A DNA stretch of 64,000 nt from Symploca sp. SIO1C2 (GCA_010672925.1 JAAHFP010000013.1:124001-188000), one strand, 5' to 3'. Counted from the first letter of the stretch, positions 17,217 through 26,403 are shown. Notes: a model not told the origin generated them from the letters alone. Translations and numbers: made by a program.

Positions 17217-18710
17217 ATGAACACTCCCCTCAAATGCCTCAATTATATCTGCGATCGCTGGCTGCCAGCAGAATCAGGAATGACCTTGGAAAGTCGTAAC
17301 CCTGCGGATTGGCGAGAGCTGGTGGCAACTTTTCCTCGTTCAGGTTCAACGGAGGTGGATGCAGCGGTTGAAGCAGCTCGTCAAGCTTACCATAGCTGGC
17401 GTCTGGTTCCTGCACCAACCCGTGCAGAATTTATCTATCGGGTAGGAGAACTACTATTAGAAAGGAAAGAAGAACTAGCCCGCCTGATGAGTCGGGAGAT
17501 GGGTAAACCCCTTACGGAATCCCGGGGTGATGTGCAAGAGGGAATTGACTGCGCTTTCTATTATGCAGGGGAAGGTCGTCGCTTATTTGGTCAAACTACA
17601 CCCTCGGAACTAAGCAACAAGTTTGCCATGACGGTGCGGGTACCAATCGGAGTCTGTGCTCTGATTACTCCCTGGAATTTTCCCATAGCTATACCTTGTT
17701 GGAAGTCTCTACCTGCCCTTGTCTGCGGCAATACAATTATTCTCAAACCTGCCAAAGATGTTCCGGCCTGTGCCACCTTCCTCATGGAGATTTTCCGCGA
17801 TGCCGGTTTACCAGCAGGAGTAGTTAACTTGGTTCATGGCTCCGGTGAAGAGGTTGGTCGAGCCTTGATTGAACATCCTGGTATCGACTTGGTCTCCTTT
17901 ACTGGATCTTCCCAAACAGGAGCAGAAGTTGGAGCTACTTGTGGCCGTACCCATAAGCGCGTCTGTTTGGAGATGGGTGGTAAAAATGCCCAAATTGTAC
18001 TGGAAGATGCTGACTTGGAATTGGCTCTTGAAGGAGCTGTATGGGGTGCTTTTGGTACTACAGGGCAGCGTTGTACTGCCACCAGTCGCTTGCTTCTACA
18101 CCGAGATATTAAAGCAGAATTCACTACCAAGTTGCTAGAGCAGACTAGCAAGTTACGCTTAGGTGCTGGCATAGACCCCGATACTGATGTGGGCCCATTG
18201 GTGAATGCAGCTCAATTAGAACGGGTTGGTTATTACCTGGAAGTAGCTCAGAGTGAGGGAGCGAAGCTGTTGCTGGGAGGAAAAGTCCTCCAAGAAGGCA
18301 AATTTCAACAGGGCTACTTTTTCCAACCAACAATTTTGGATCAAGTTACCCCAGAAATGCGCATTGCTCGTGAAGAAATCTTCGGTCCTGTGGTGGTACT
18401 GATAGAGGTTAGTTCCTTTGAAGAAGCGATCGCGATCCTCAATAACACCCCCTACGGCTTATCCTCATCTATCTATACCCGGGATGTCAACCGTGCCTTC
18501 CAAGCAATGCGGGATATTGAAGCCGGTATTACTTATATTAATGGCCCAACTATTGGTGCAGAAGTACACCTACCCTTTGGTGGCGTCAAGCAGACAGGAA
18601 ACGGACATCGGGAAGCAGGCAATGCTGCTCTTGATGTCTTTACAGATTGGAAGACTGTCTATGTAGACTTTTCCGGTAGTTTACAACGAGCCCAGATTGA
18701 TAACCGGTGA
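17217..18710 (+). CDS. Aldehyde dehydrogenase, ALDH7/aminoadipate-semialdehyde dehydrogenase-like
   Basis: A roughly 497-residue NAD(P)-dependent aldehyde dehydrogenase. Counting from the TTG at 17208, catalytic residues are Asn157 (TPWNFP), Lys180, Glu255 (LEMGGKN) and the nucleophile Cys289 in GTTGQRCT. The C-terminal run SSIYTRD and GAEVHLPFGGVKQTGNGHRE resembles ALDH7 (alpha-aminoadipic semialdehyde dehydrogenase). The next genes encode a class III aminotransferase and a DUF1338 2-oxoadipate-processing enzyme, so lysine catabolism (aminoadipate semialdehyde to 2-aminoadipate) is the best guess. Succinate-semialdehyde dehydrogenase is the main alternative. Starts at TTG 17208 and ATG 17217 both have GGGAAGG upstream. 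A 9-mer repeat begins right after the stop. Confidence 0.85.
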   Translation: MNTPLKCLNYICDRWLPAESGMTLESRNPADWRELVATFPRSGSTEVDAAVEAARQAYHSWRLVPAPTRAEFIYRVGELLLERKEELARLMSREMGKPLTESRGDVQEGIDCAFYYAGEGRRLFGQTTPSELSNKFAMTVRVPIGVCALITPWNFPIAIPCWKSLPALVCGNTIILKPAKDVPACATFLMEIFRDAGLPAGVVNLVHGSGEEVGRALIEHPGIDLVSFTGSSQTGAEVGATCGRTHKRVCLEMGGKNAQIVLEDADLELALEGAVWGAFGTTGQRCTATSRLLLHRDIKAEFTTKLLEQTSKLRLGAGIDPDTDVGPLVNAAQLERVGYYLEVAQSEGAKLLLGGKVLQEGKFQQGYFFQPTILDQVTPEMRIAREEIFGPVVVLIEVSSFEEAIAILNNTPYGLSSSIYTRDVNRAFQAMRDIEAGITYINGPTIGAEVHLPFGGVKQTGNGHREAGNAALDVFTDWKTVYVDFSGSLQRAQIDNR

Positions 18711-18718
18711 TTGGGGAG

Positions 18719-18835
18719 TGTGGGGAGACAAGGGAGACAAGGGAGACAAGGGAGACAAGGGAGACAAGGGAGACAAGGAAGACAAGGGAGACAAGGAAGA
18801 CAAGGGAGACAAGGAAGACAAGGGAGAAAAGATAA
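18719..18835. repeat. GGGAGACAA nonamer array
   Basis: About thirteen 9-nt units GGGAGACAA or GGAAGACAA begin a few bases after the ALDH stop codon. The same unit forms the first part of the insertion inside the DUF1338 gene at 20379-20513. Because the unit is 9 nt it stays in one frame. Confidence 0.9.
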
Positions 18836-18849
18836 ACATCCCCAATTCC

Positions 18850-18897
18850 CAAATAACAAATAACAAATAACAAATAACAAATAACAAATAACAAAAA
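18850..18897. repeat. AAATAAC heptamer array
   Basis: Seven-nt AAATAAC units run up to the ATG of the aminotransferase gene, so its leader consists of repeat sequence with no clear ribosome-binding site. Confidence 0.75.
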
Positions 18898-18898
18898 C

Positions 18899-20215
18899 AT
18901 GCTTACTATAACTGAAAAGATTCTACCGAGGACTCCACGCCTGGTTACTTCCTTACCTGGCTCCAAAGCTAGGGCGTTGATCAAAAGGGATCAGGCATTG
19001 ATGTCCCCTTCCTATACCCGCAGCTATCCCTTGGTGGCTGCTAAGGGAGAGGGTTGCATGATTGAGGATGTGGATGGCAATGTCTTTTTGGACATGACAG
19101 CGGGAATTGCTGTAACAGCAACTGGACATGCTCATCCTCAGGTGGTTAAGGCAATTCAGGAGCAATCAGCTCGTCTGTTGCATATGTCGGGAACTGACTT
19201 TTATTATGCACCGATGGTGGAGCTGGCAGAACAACTAGCGGCTTATGCTCCTTTTCCTAAGCCATTAAATAGTTCCTGTGCTCGGGTTTTCTTTACCAAT
19301 TCTGGTGCTGAATCGGTGGAAGGGGCTCTGAAACTAGCTCGTTACTATACAAAACGTTCCCAAATCATCGCCTTTTTGGGTGGGTTTCACGGACGCACTT
19401 ACGGTGCTATGTCCCTCACTGGTTCCAAAATAGTCCAGCGTCAGGGATTTGGCCCACTAGTACCAGGGATTACCCATATTCCCTATGGAACTAACGCTAG
19501 TTTGGCTTATTTGGAAGAAGAACTCTTTCCGAAAGTACTACCGCCGGAGGAAGTAGCAGCAATTATTGTTGAACCAATCCAAGGGGAAGGTGGTTATATC
19601 GTACCAGAAGCTGGTTTCTTGGAGAGGATTCGGAGGATTTGCGATCGCCACCACATCCTGATGATTGTTGATGAAGTCCAGTCGGGGATGGGACGGACTG
19701 GTAAATTGTTTGCGATTGAGCATTGGGGTGTGATGCCTGATATTATCACCCTTGCTAAAGGTATTGCCAGTGGTTTGCCTCTTGGTGCTATCCTATCTCG
19801 ACCTTCCCTCATGACTTGGCCTCCCGGTTCCCATGCCACTACCTTTGGAGGGAATCCTGTAGCCTGTGCTGCCGCTAACGCCACGTTGCGACTCTTAGAA
19901 GCGGGACTGATGGACAATGCTTATCAAAGGGGAGTGCAATTGCAGCGAGGTTTAACTCAATTAGCAGATAGATTTGGGCAGGTTTCTTTACCTAGGGGTA
20001 AGGGTTTGATGGTAGCGGTTGACCTTTTGGATGCTGAAGGTAATCTCGACCCTAAACTACGCGATCGCATTATAGACCATTGCTTTTCTCAAGGACTATT
20101 ACTCCTGGGTTGTGGTAGAGCGGCAATTCGATTTTGTCCACCCCTAGTTATCGACAGCGAACAGATTCAAGTTGCCTTAGAAATTCTTACCAAATCACTA
20201 GAAACAGTACCATGA
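18899..20215 (+). CDS. Class III PLP-dependent aminotransferase
   Basis: A 438-residue fold-type I aminotransferase of the acetylornithine/GABA/lysine 6-aminotransferase group. The PLP lysine is Lys287 (LAKGIASG), the pyridine-nitrogen aspartate is Asp258 (VDEVQSG), and NSGAES and GFHGRT are the phosphate-binding loops. It transfers an omega-amino group to 2-oxoglutarate. Beside an ALDH7-like enzyme and a DUF1338 enzyme, the likeliest substrate is lysine (giving aminoadipate semialdehyde) or 2-aminoadipate. GABA or ornithine cannot be excluded. Its stop overlaps the start of the next gene (ATGA), so the two are translationally coupled. Confidence 0.88.
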   Translation: MLTITEKILPRTPRLVTSLPGSKARALIKRDQALMSPSYTRSYPLVAAKGEGCMIEDVDGNVFLDMTAGIAVTATGHAHPQVVKAIQEQSARLLHMSGTDFYYAPMVELAEQLAAYAPFPKPLNSSCARVFFTNSGAESVEGALKLARYYTKRSQIIAFLGGFHGRTYGAMSLTGSKIVQRQGFGPLVPGITHIPYGTNASLAYLEEELFPKVLPPEEVAAIIVEPIQGEGGYIVPEAGFLERIRRICDRHHILMIVDEVQSGMGRTGKLFAIEHWGVMPDIITLAKGIASGLPLGAILSRPSLMTWPPGSHATTFGGNPVACAAANATLRLLEAGLMDNAYQRGVQLQRGLTQLADRFGQVSLPRGKGLMVAVDLLDAEGNLDPKLRDRIIDHCFSQGLLLLGCGRAAIRFCPPLVIDSEQIQVALEILTKSLETVP

Positions 20216-21423
20216 CACCCACACAAATTGCCAGTCAGTTGTGGACTAGACTCTGGCAAGACTACAGCCACCGAGTCGAATATGCCCGCATCTATCAGCA
20301 CATGCTCCAACAAGCAGGAGGAGCGATCGCTAATGATCATATCGCCTTTCGTTCTCTACATCTTAGTTTAAACCAGACGGGGGGAGGGGGAGGGGGAGAC
20401 AAGGGAGACAAGGGAGATGAGGGAGACAAGGGAGACAAGGGAGATGAGGGAGACAAGGGAGACAAGGGAGACAAGGGAGACAAGGGAGACAAGGGAGACA
20501 AGGGGACAAGGGAGATTACCAATTACCAATTCCTAATTCCCTTTGCGGAGCATGGTGAGCAAAGCGTAGACGCTAACGCTACACTTCGTGAGAGCGCAGC
20601 GGGACGAAGTCCGGCAAAACAACTAACAACAAATAACCAACAACAAATAACCAACAACAAACAACAGACAACAAACAACAAATTAGGCATTCCCTATATT
20701 GCTAACATTGCTGAAGCTTTAGGTTACGAGGTAGCTGGGGAATATCACTTTGCTGAGCAACATCTCTATGCTCGTCACTATCGCCATCCAGACGAAGACT
20801 GTTTTGATTTACCGAAGCTGTTTATCAGCGAACTACTGGTGGATACTCTACCTGCTGCTATTGCTCAGCTTATCAGACAAACCGTTAGTGAGGGTAGCTT
20901 CTATAATCTAGACAATTTGAACCAAGCGATCGCAACAGCATCAACAGCAAAAGAACTCGAAGCAATTGTTACTCAACTTCAAGGGGTCTTTACTCGTCCT
21001 TGGCAACCTCCCAGGCGCTCTGTGGTAGAAGCAGTCAATGCTGTGAGCCAGTACGGAGCTTGGGTACTGTTGCATGGTTATGCTGTAAATCATTTTACTG
21101 CTTATGTTAACCGGCAGAACACCCCTTTTTACCCGGATATTGAAAGCACAGCTTATGGGTTAGCTGAATTAGGTATCCCCATGAAAGCTAGAATTGAGGG
21201 CAATCGAAGTACCGGTTTGCGTCAAACAGCTACCCATGCGGTTACGGAGATGGTTTTGGTACGGGATGATACTAGCGGCAAGCTAGTTCGGATTCCTTGG
21301 ACTTATGCTTATTACGAAATTGCGGAGCGTAATTTAATTGAAATTTCACCGGGTAAGCAAGAATTGTTTGAAGGGTTTCTTCGTTCCCAAGCACAAAATC
21401 TGTTTGAGATGACGAGGAAGTGA
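20212..21423 (+). CDS. DUF1338 protein, HglS-type 2-oxoadipate dioxygenase/decarboxylase, with repeat insertion
   Basis: A 403-residue DUF1338 protein. Characterised members (HglS/YdcJ) are Fe(II) enzymes converting 2-oxoadipate to D-2-hydroxyglutarate in lysine degradation. The likely metal ligands are kept: His43 in DHIAFR, the histidine of AVNHFTAYVN, and the glutamate of YAYYEIAER. Residues 54-158 are alien: a Gly-Asp-Lys repeat, then a mixed stretch, then an Asn/Gln/Thr-rich stretch. These come from intergenic repeat families inserted in frame between the first strand and IPYIANIAEALGYEV. Without them the protein is about 298 residues, a normal length. The start is the ATG overlapping the aminotransferase stop. 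Whether the enzyme is active is unknown. Confidence 0.85.
   Translation: MTPTQIASQLWTRLWQDYSHRVEYARIYQHMLQQAGGAIANDHIAFRSLHLSLNQTGGGGGGDKGDKGDEGDKGDKGDEGDKGDKGDKGDKGDKGDKGTREITNYQFLIPFAEHGEQSVDANATLRESAAGRSPAKQLTTNNQQQITNNKQQTTNNKLGIPYIANIAEALGYEVAGEYHFAEQHLYARHYRHPDEDCFDLPKLFISELLVDTLPAAIAQLIRQTVSEGSFYNLDNLNQAIATASTAKELEAIVTQLQGVFTRPWQPPRRSVVEAVNAVSQYGAWVLLHGYAVNHFTAYVNRQNTPFYPDIESTAYGLAELGIPMKARIEGNRSTGLRQTATHAVTEMVLVRDDTSGKLVRIPWTYAYYEIAERNLIEISPGKQELFEGFLRSQAQNLFEMTRK
20371..20686. repeat. Composite repeat cassette inside the DUF1338 gene
   Basis: About 315 bases in four parts: GGGAGACAA/GGGAGATGA 9-mers (20395-20513); an ATTACCAATTCCTAATTCCC stretch; a GC-richer piece containing AGCGTAGACGCTAACGCTAC (20541-20615); and an AACAACAAATAACC array (20617-20683). 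Each array type also occurs in spacers of this window. The total is a multiple of three and free of stops in the gene's frame. Confidence 0.9.
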
Positions 21424-21452
21424 AAATTCAAAATTCAAAATTCAAAATTCAA
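21424..21452. repeat. AAAATTC heptamer repeat
   Basis: Four to five AAAATTC units directly follow the stop codon of the DUF1338 gene. STRR-like and non-coding. Confidence 0.7.
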
Positions 21453-21497
21453 AATTTGCTTCTACACACCATGCTACGCAAACAAAATTCAAAATGC

Positions 21498-21581
21498 TTA
21501 TAGAGTTAGGACAAGGGGCTTAAGCCCCTTGTTAACTTGCCGTACCTGAGAATGTCTTAACTGCCCTGGCGACTGCTATAG
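21498..21581. mobile_element. MITE-like repeat, family A, copy 2 (inverted)
   Basis: An inverted copy of the element at 1287 and 56089, ending in GGCGACTGCTATA. Its core is a perfect 22-nt palindrome centred on CTTAAG (21511-21532), flanked by TTAACTTGCC and AATGTCTTAA. It lies between the convergent DUF1338 and ilvC genes, where the hairpin could end transcription. Confidence 0.8.
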
Positions 21582-21598
21582 TTTAAACCCACAATAGC

Positions 21599-22594
21599 TT
21601 AAGCCTTCTTTAACCAGCTGAACATTGCTCGTAAATCCTTACCCACGTCTTCAATGGAATGTTCTGCTTCCTGGCGTCGCATTGAAGTGAATCCGGGCTT
21701 GCCTGATTGATTTTCTAACACAAATTCCCTGGCAAATTGACCAGATTGAATTTCACTGAGAATTTTACGCATCTCGGCGCGGGTTTCGTCAGTGACAATC
21801 CGAGGGCCACGAGTATAATCTCCATACTCAGCAGTATTCGAGATACTATCCCGCATTTTGGCTAAACCACCTTCTACCACCAAATCAACAATTAGTTTAA
21901 CTTCATGGAGACATTCAAAGTAAGCTACCTCTGGCTGATAACCAGCGTTTACTAGGGTTTCAAACCCAGCTTTAATTAACGCACTCAAGCCACCACAAAG
22001 GACTGTTTGCTCACCAAATAGGTCAGTTTCTGTTTCTTCCCGGAAGCTGGTTTCCAGGATGCCAGCGCGAGTACCACCAATTCCTTTAGCATAAGCCATG
22101 GCGCGATCGCGTGCTTGACCTGTAGCATCTTGATAGACGGCAAAGAGACAGGGAACTCCTTCTCCCTGTTCATAAGTCCGCCGCACTAAATGTCCTGGTC
22201 CTTTCGGTGCGACCATGACCACATCTACATTAGCTGGGGGAACAACTTGTCCAAAGTGGATATTAAAGCCGTGGGCAAAGGAAAGAACTTTCCCTTCTGT
22301 CAAATTTGGTGCAATTTCTTCCTTGTAAACGGTTTTTTGCACCTCATCCGGCAGCAATATCATAATCCAATCAGCCTCTTTAGCTGCCTCAGCCACTGGT
22401 TTAACGGTTAAACCAGCATCTTCAGCTTTTTTGGTGGATTTACTACCCGGATACAGCCCGACAATCACTTTCATACCACTATCTTTAAGATTAAGGGCAT
22501 GGGCGTGACCTTGAGAACCATAGCCGATAATCGCAATGGTTTTACCGGCGAGTAGGTCTAAATTAGCATCTGTGTCGTAGTACATCCGGGCCAT
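21599..22594 (-). CDS. ilvC: Ketol-acid reductoisomerase (class I)
   Basis: A 331-residue NADPH-dependent enzyme for the second common step of valine and isoleucine synthesis: 2-acetolactate or 2-aceto-2-hydroxybutyrate to the dihydroxy acid, via a Mg-dependent alkyl shift. The Rossmann motif is GYGSQGHA. The serine-rich cofactor loop ([12 protein letters not shown]) and the knotted C-terminal domain with the [13 protein letters not shown] metal ligands are all present. The length is that of class I. The ATG at 22594 follows a clear AAGGAG site. It stands alone, as usual in cyanobacteria. Confidence 0.97.
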   Translation of the reverse strand: MARMYYDTDANLDLLAGKTIAIIGYGSQGHAHALNLKDSGMKVIVGLYPGSKSTKKAEDAGLTVKPVAEAAKEADWIMILLPDEVQKTVYKEEIAPNLTEGKVLSFAHGFNIHFGQVVPPANVDVVMVAPKGPGHLVRRTYEQGEGVPCLFAVYQDATGQARDRAMAYAKGIGGTRAGILETSFREETETDLFGEQTVLCGGLSALIKAGFETLVNAGYQPEVAYFECLHEVKLIVDLVVEGGLAKMRDSISNTAEYGDYTRGPRIVTDETRAEMRKILSEIQSGQFAREFVLENQSGKPGFTSMRRQEAEHSIEDVGKDLRAMFSWLKKA

Positions 22595-22867
22595 AGGAAA
22601 GTCTCCTTGCTGGAAGGGTTTGATTTACTGCAACTGATGATTCTACCGCAAAGGGGGGACAAAATGGAGAATGGAGAAGGTCGAATGGAGAAGGTCGAAT
22701 GGAGAATTGGGAATTAGGTTAAATTCGCATATACGATAACTGCTATAATTAAGTTAATAATGCAGCTAATTTGCAAAATTAAATAGTTAGTTTATGGTGG
22801 TATAGCTTACCCTGTCGGAAATGCTTAACCTTGCCAGTCTAAAAGGTCTAACTGCGTAGATTCTGGT

Positions 22868-23431
22868 ATGAATACTTATACTGATATATTTAACGAGTAT
22901 TGTAATCAAGTATTTCCTAGTCAAGAGAAGTATTATGATTGGTATCGAGAGTCAGATAGTTTAAGGAGTGCAATTAAAAAAGCTTTTCTTAGTGAAGATC
23001 TACAAAAAAAAGTTCATCCACATCAATATCGGGTAGGTCGTCAGCGGTTAGAGCAAGCTGCTGCCATTGCTTTGGAACATTTTGACGCTATTAGTGACAT
23101 TCACTTCGATAATTTCAATCAAATTCACCAATTTGTTCAGTCTGTCGCCGCTGAAGTTTCAGGATTCGGTTCCTTGGCAGTTTATGATGTTGCCCTCCGC
23201 ATTGCTAAATATCAAAATTGCGATCTTAAAGAAGTTCATCTTCATGCTGGAGTTACCGTTGGTGCTTGTGCTATGGGTTTTAATGTAAAGGATAAAGACA
23301 TTCTAAAGGTTGAGCAATTCCCGAAACCTTTCAACCAGTTAAGTGGAGATCATCTGGAAAATCTTTTGTGTATCTATAAAAATAGGTTAGCTGACGCTTC
23401 TGCTCAAGGTGGCAAGCCTTGCATTCGGTGA
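22868..23431 (+). CDS. Hypothetical protein, 187 aa
   Basis: I do not recognise this protein. It is soluble with no membrane segment. The central part is helical (RQRLEQAAAIALEHFDAI), followed by SGFGSLAVYDVALRIA, then the histidine-rich HLHAGVTVGACAMGFNV. The conserved-looking FGSLAVYDVALRIA and HAGV segments suggest a structured domain with a possible metal or ligand site. The ATG at 22868 is the first start. The gene is isolated, with 500 bases of repeat-bearing spacer after it. Confidence 0.6.
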   Translation: MNTYTDIFNEYCNQVFPSQEKYYDWYRESDSLRSAIKKAFLSEDLQKKVHPHQYRVGRQRLEQAAAIALEHFDAISDIHFDNFNQIHQFVQSVAAEVSGFGSLAVYDVALRIAKYQNCDLKEVHLHAGVTVGACAMGFNVKDKDILKVEQFPKPFNQLSGDHLENLLCIYKNRLADASAQGGKPCIR

Positions 23432-23949
23432 AAAGACCGTTGTTGGTTGCTTGTTAAGAAATATAAATCACTCCGTTTCACCCAACCTACATTTTTAGCT
23501 GTGTCACGCTAGTACAAAGAGGTAGGGATGTTAGCATTTGGGCAACAACAGTTATGCGATCGCTTTTGGCAATGAAGCATAGATCACATCTCCAATATTG
23601 ATTCTCCAAGGATTAGGTTACCCTAAGGGAAGGGGTAAGCTTAGGGGATATTTCCCCTAACCTGATACCAATCTCAAGGTATTTTGAGAATATTGCGCGA
23701 CTTTCTCCAATAGCTAGCACCAGCATACAGCACTTTGCACTGTCATAAAGTACACCAGACAAAAGTCCGCCAGACAAAAGTCCCCCGTGGAAGCAAAAGC
23801 GAGCATCCTCTGGCTTCCCCCTTAATAAGGGGGACGGGAGGGGGATCAACAATGTACCGCATAACAGAGCAAACTGCCGTATGCAGTGGGCAGCTAACAC
23901 TCAAGACTAAGTGAGGTTTTCGCGTACTCGCCGGAAAAATCCTAACCAA
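23432..23949. other. Intergenic region with dispersed hairpin repeat
   Basis: About 520 bases with no gene. Around 23743-23855 a dispersed repeat contains CATAAAGTACACC, two AGACAAAAGTCC units and the hairpin CCCCCTTAATAAGGGGG. A related copy lies at 59905-59968. The rest shows nothing I can name beyond a probable promoter for the kinase gene. Confidence 0.5.
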
Positions 23950-26358
23950 ATGCCAAGAAGAAAACAGATAGGCAAAATTATTAATAAACGCTACAGAGTC
24001 CTCAGTCACCTTACCCAGGGAGGGCAAAGCAATACCTATCTAGTCAAAGATGAGCGATCCCATTCCTCTACTCTTTATGTAATTAAGCAACTTAATCAAG
24101 AGTCGGCGAGTTCTAAGGAAATCGACACTGCAATTAGGCGATTTAAGCAAGAAGCAGAAGTTCTACTAGTTTTTACTCAAAACTGTATTCCGCAAATACC
24201 TCGCTATAAGGAGTATTTCAAGGAAGAGGGAGAATATTACTTAGTACAAGAATTTATCCAAGGAAGGACTCTAAAAGAAATATTCCAATCTGGGAAGCGC
24301 CTCAATCGATTTCAAGTTATTGCCTTTTTGCAAGATGTCCTAAATATCTTAAGTCGTATCCATGATACAGGAATTTTACACCGCGATATCAGTCCTAAAA
24401 ATTTAATCTGGCAAGAAGATAAAGGTCATATAGTTCTTATTGATTTTGGCATTATTAAATACGATAAATTAACATCGACCGGGAACGAACCTTCGGGAAC
24501 GACCCAATACGCACCTCTTGAGCTAATAAGGGGATATGTGTATCCTAGCAGCGATATATATTCTCTCGGTATTACAGCTATAGAATCTTTAACTGGCAAA
24601 ATTCCTCGTTGGGATACTACCCTTGACGAAGTGGATAGAAAACTAGCAAGTGACGAGCTGGCAGAAATCTTAGTAAAGATGACTCGCTTAAAAAGTGAAG
24701 AGCGCTACCAATCTGCACAGGAAGTTATGAATGCACTTGAACCTCTTAGTCCAGTTGGCAATGTCCTGAGTCATAGATACAAAATAATCAAAGTAATTAA
24801 CTATCTAAATGAAGAAAATTTCGACAAAAAAATTGTTAATAATACATATTTATCTAGAGATGAACAATATCAACAAGAAGTCATTATTAAGGAACTGTCT
24901 CCTAGAAGTAGTGACAATAAGGTTTTACAAAGAGCTAAGGAAATTTTTGCTGAAGAATGCTCTAAATTGAACTATATAAACAAGCTTAACATACCTATTG
25001 TCAGACTTTTAAAGTATTTTATTAATTTACAAAAATTTTATCTAGTATATGAGATTATTCAAGGTAGAGATTTGAGTCAAGACATTGTTTTGAACAAAGT
25101 ATTGGGAAGGAATTGGGGAGAAAAACGAGTGATTCAACTTCTCAAAGACTTGCTAGAAACCTTAGATATTCTGCATAACCGTGATTACTTACATCTGGAT
25201 ATAAAACCATCTAAAATAGTTACAAACAGCCAAGATTCAGTTTACTTAAATGGTTTAGAAAAAATTGAAGAAATAGCCAATTTATCAAAGAATGCTTATG
25301 GAGATATAACAATAGATCCTGTAAAAAGTGACTATATGCCACCTGAACAAGAGAAAGGAATTTATGCTCATAATAGCAACCTCTATTCTTTAGGAATAAT
25401 TGCGATACAACTCCTAACTGGTAAAGAGCCGCATACAATCAAAATAGATAAAGCTAGTAATAATTTATGGCCTAGGAGGATACAAGTTCAGCCCAGGCTC
25501 AAAAAAATTTTGGAGAAGATGGTAGATGAAACTTTTATTCAAGGTCATTGCTATCAATCAGCTAAAGAGGTTATGGATGATCTTAATAGGCTACCAGAAA
25601 TTGTTGATCTTTCTTCAATTATATATAGTCTTAGATCTAGATATTCTTGGTTTACAATAATTCTTACTTTTTCTTCAACGATAACCTTTATATTCTTAAC
25701 TTACTTGTTTTTTAGTTTAGTTCCTCGTGCGCAAGCTATACTTAAATATAATCAAGCCGCAGAGCTAATTGAGCAAGCAGAAGGAGCATCTTCACAAATA
25801 TCGGCTGAACCATACTACGAATCAGCTTTAGAAGTTTTGAATAGTATTCTCAATAAAAACCCTGGCGTATACCAAGCTTTAGTAAGTAAAGCTTATGTCT
25901 TAGGTAAACTAGATTATCCTGAAGATGAAATATTCGTTGCTTGCAGGAGCGCTCTTGAATATGAACCCAATTTTGCCGCTGCTTACAATTGCTTAGGGCT
26001 CTTTTACTATACATCTGGAAGGATCAAAAAAAACATTGAGGAAGCCAGAGAAGAATTTTTTAAAGCTATCCAGCAATATGAGAAAGTAATTGAATTAGAT
26101 GATCCATCTAAATATCCTGTTAATGATGGTATAACAAAACGTTTAGCTTGGTCTAATCTGGGTCAAGTATATATAGAACTTAAGAATATAGAGGAAGATA
26201 AAAAGAAGAAATTAGAGTATGCTGAAGCAGCCAAGAGTTCTTTTACAAAAGCATCAGAACTCAATTTGGAAAGTCCATTGCGTGAGCAAAGAATAGAAGA
26301 ATTAAAACAGGAGATAGAAGAATTAACAAATGAGATAACACAAAATTCCCCTGACTAA
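23950..26358 (+). CDS. Serine/threonine kinase - pseudokinase - membrane - TPR protein
   Basis: About 802 residues. The first kinase domain looks active: IKQL lysine, HRDISPKNLIW catalytic loop, LIDFGIIKY DFG, APLELIRGYVYPSSDIYSLG. A second kinase-like domain follows with HLDIKPSKI in place of HRD and YLNGLEKIEEI in place of DFG. It has lost the metal-binding Asp, so it is probably a pseudokinase. A membrane helix (WFTIILTFSSTITFIFLTYLFF) comes next, then TPR-like helices with EYEPNFAAAYNCLGLFYY. Kinases face the cytoplasm, and the C-terminal TPRs may lie outside. The ATG at 23950 is preferred to the GTG at 23911. Substrates are unknown. Confidence 0.85.
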   Translation: MPRRKQIGKIINKRYRVLSHLTQGGQSNTYLVKDERSHSSTLYVIKQLNQESASSKEIDTAIRRFKQEAEVLLVFTQNCIPQIPRYKEYFKEEGEYYLVQEFIQGRTLKEIFQSGKRLNRFQVIAFLQDVLNILSRIHDTGILHRDISPKNLIWQEDKGHIVLIDFGIIKYDKLTSTGNEPSGTTQYAPLELIRGYVYPSSDIYSLGITAIESLTGKIPRWDTTLDEVDRKLASDELAEILVKMTRLKSEERYQSAQEVMNALEPLSPVGNVLSHRYKIIKVINYLNEENFDKKIVNNTYLSRDEQYQQEVIIKELSPRSSDNKVLQRAKEIFAEECSKLNYINKLNIPIVRLLKYFINLQKFYLVYEIIQGRDLSQDIVLNKVLGRNWGEKRVIQLLKDLLETLDILHNRDYLHLDIKPSKIVTNSQDSVYLNGLEKIEEIANLSKNAYGDITIDPVKSDYMPPEQEKGIYAHNSNLYSLGIIAIQLLTGKEPHTIKIDKASNNLWPRRIQVQPRLKKILEKMVDETFIQGHCYQSAKEVMDDLNRLPEIVDLSSIIYSLRSRYSWFTIILTFSSTITFIFLTYLFFSLVPRAQAILKYNQAAELIEQAEGASSQISAEPYYESALEVLNSILNKNPGVYQALVSKAYVLGKLDYPEDEIFVACRSALEYEPNFAAAYNCLGLFYYTSGRIKKNIEEAREEFFKAIQQYEKVIELDDPSKYPVNDGITKRLAWSNLGQVYIELKNIEEDKKKKLEYAEAAKSSFTKASELNLESPLREQRIEELKQEIEELTNEITQNSPD

Positions 26359-26403
26359 GGGGTAATTTTTAAACCTTCATCTAAATAAGAAACGCTATAT
26401 TTA

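Noticed and set aside
18640-18984. Minus-strand ORFs with LVSLVSLVS or PCLPCLPCL repeats
   Set aside because: They read the complement of the GGGAGACAA array and overlap the ends of ALDH and aminotransferase genes.
20337-20522. Minus-strand ORF with LSPLSPLSP
   Set aside because: Complement of the repeat cassette inside the DUF1338 gene.
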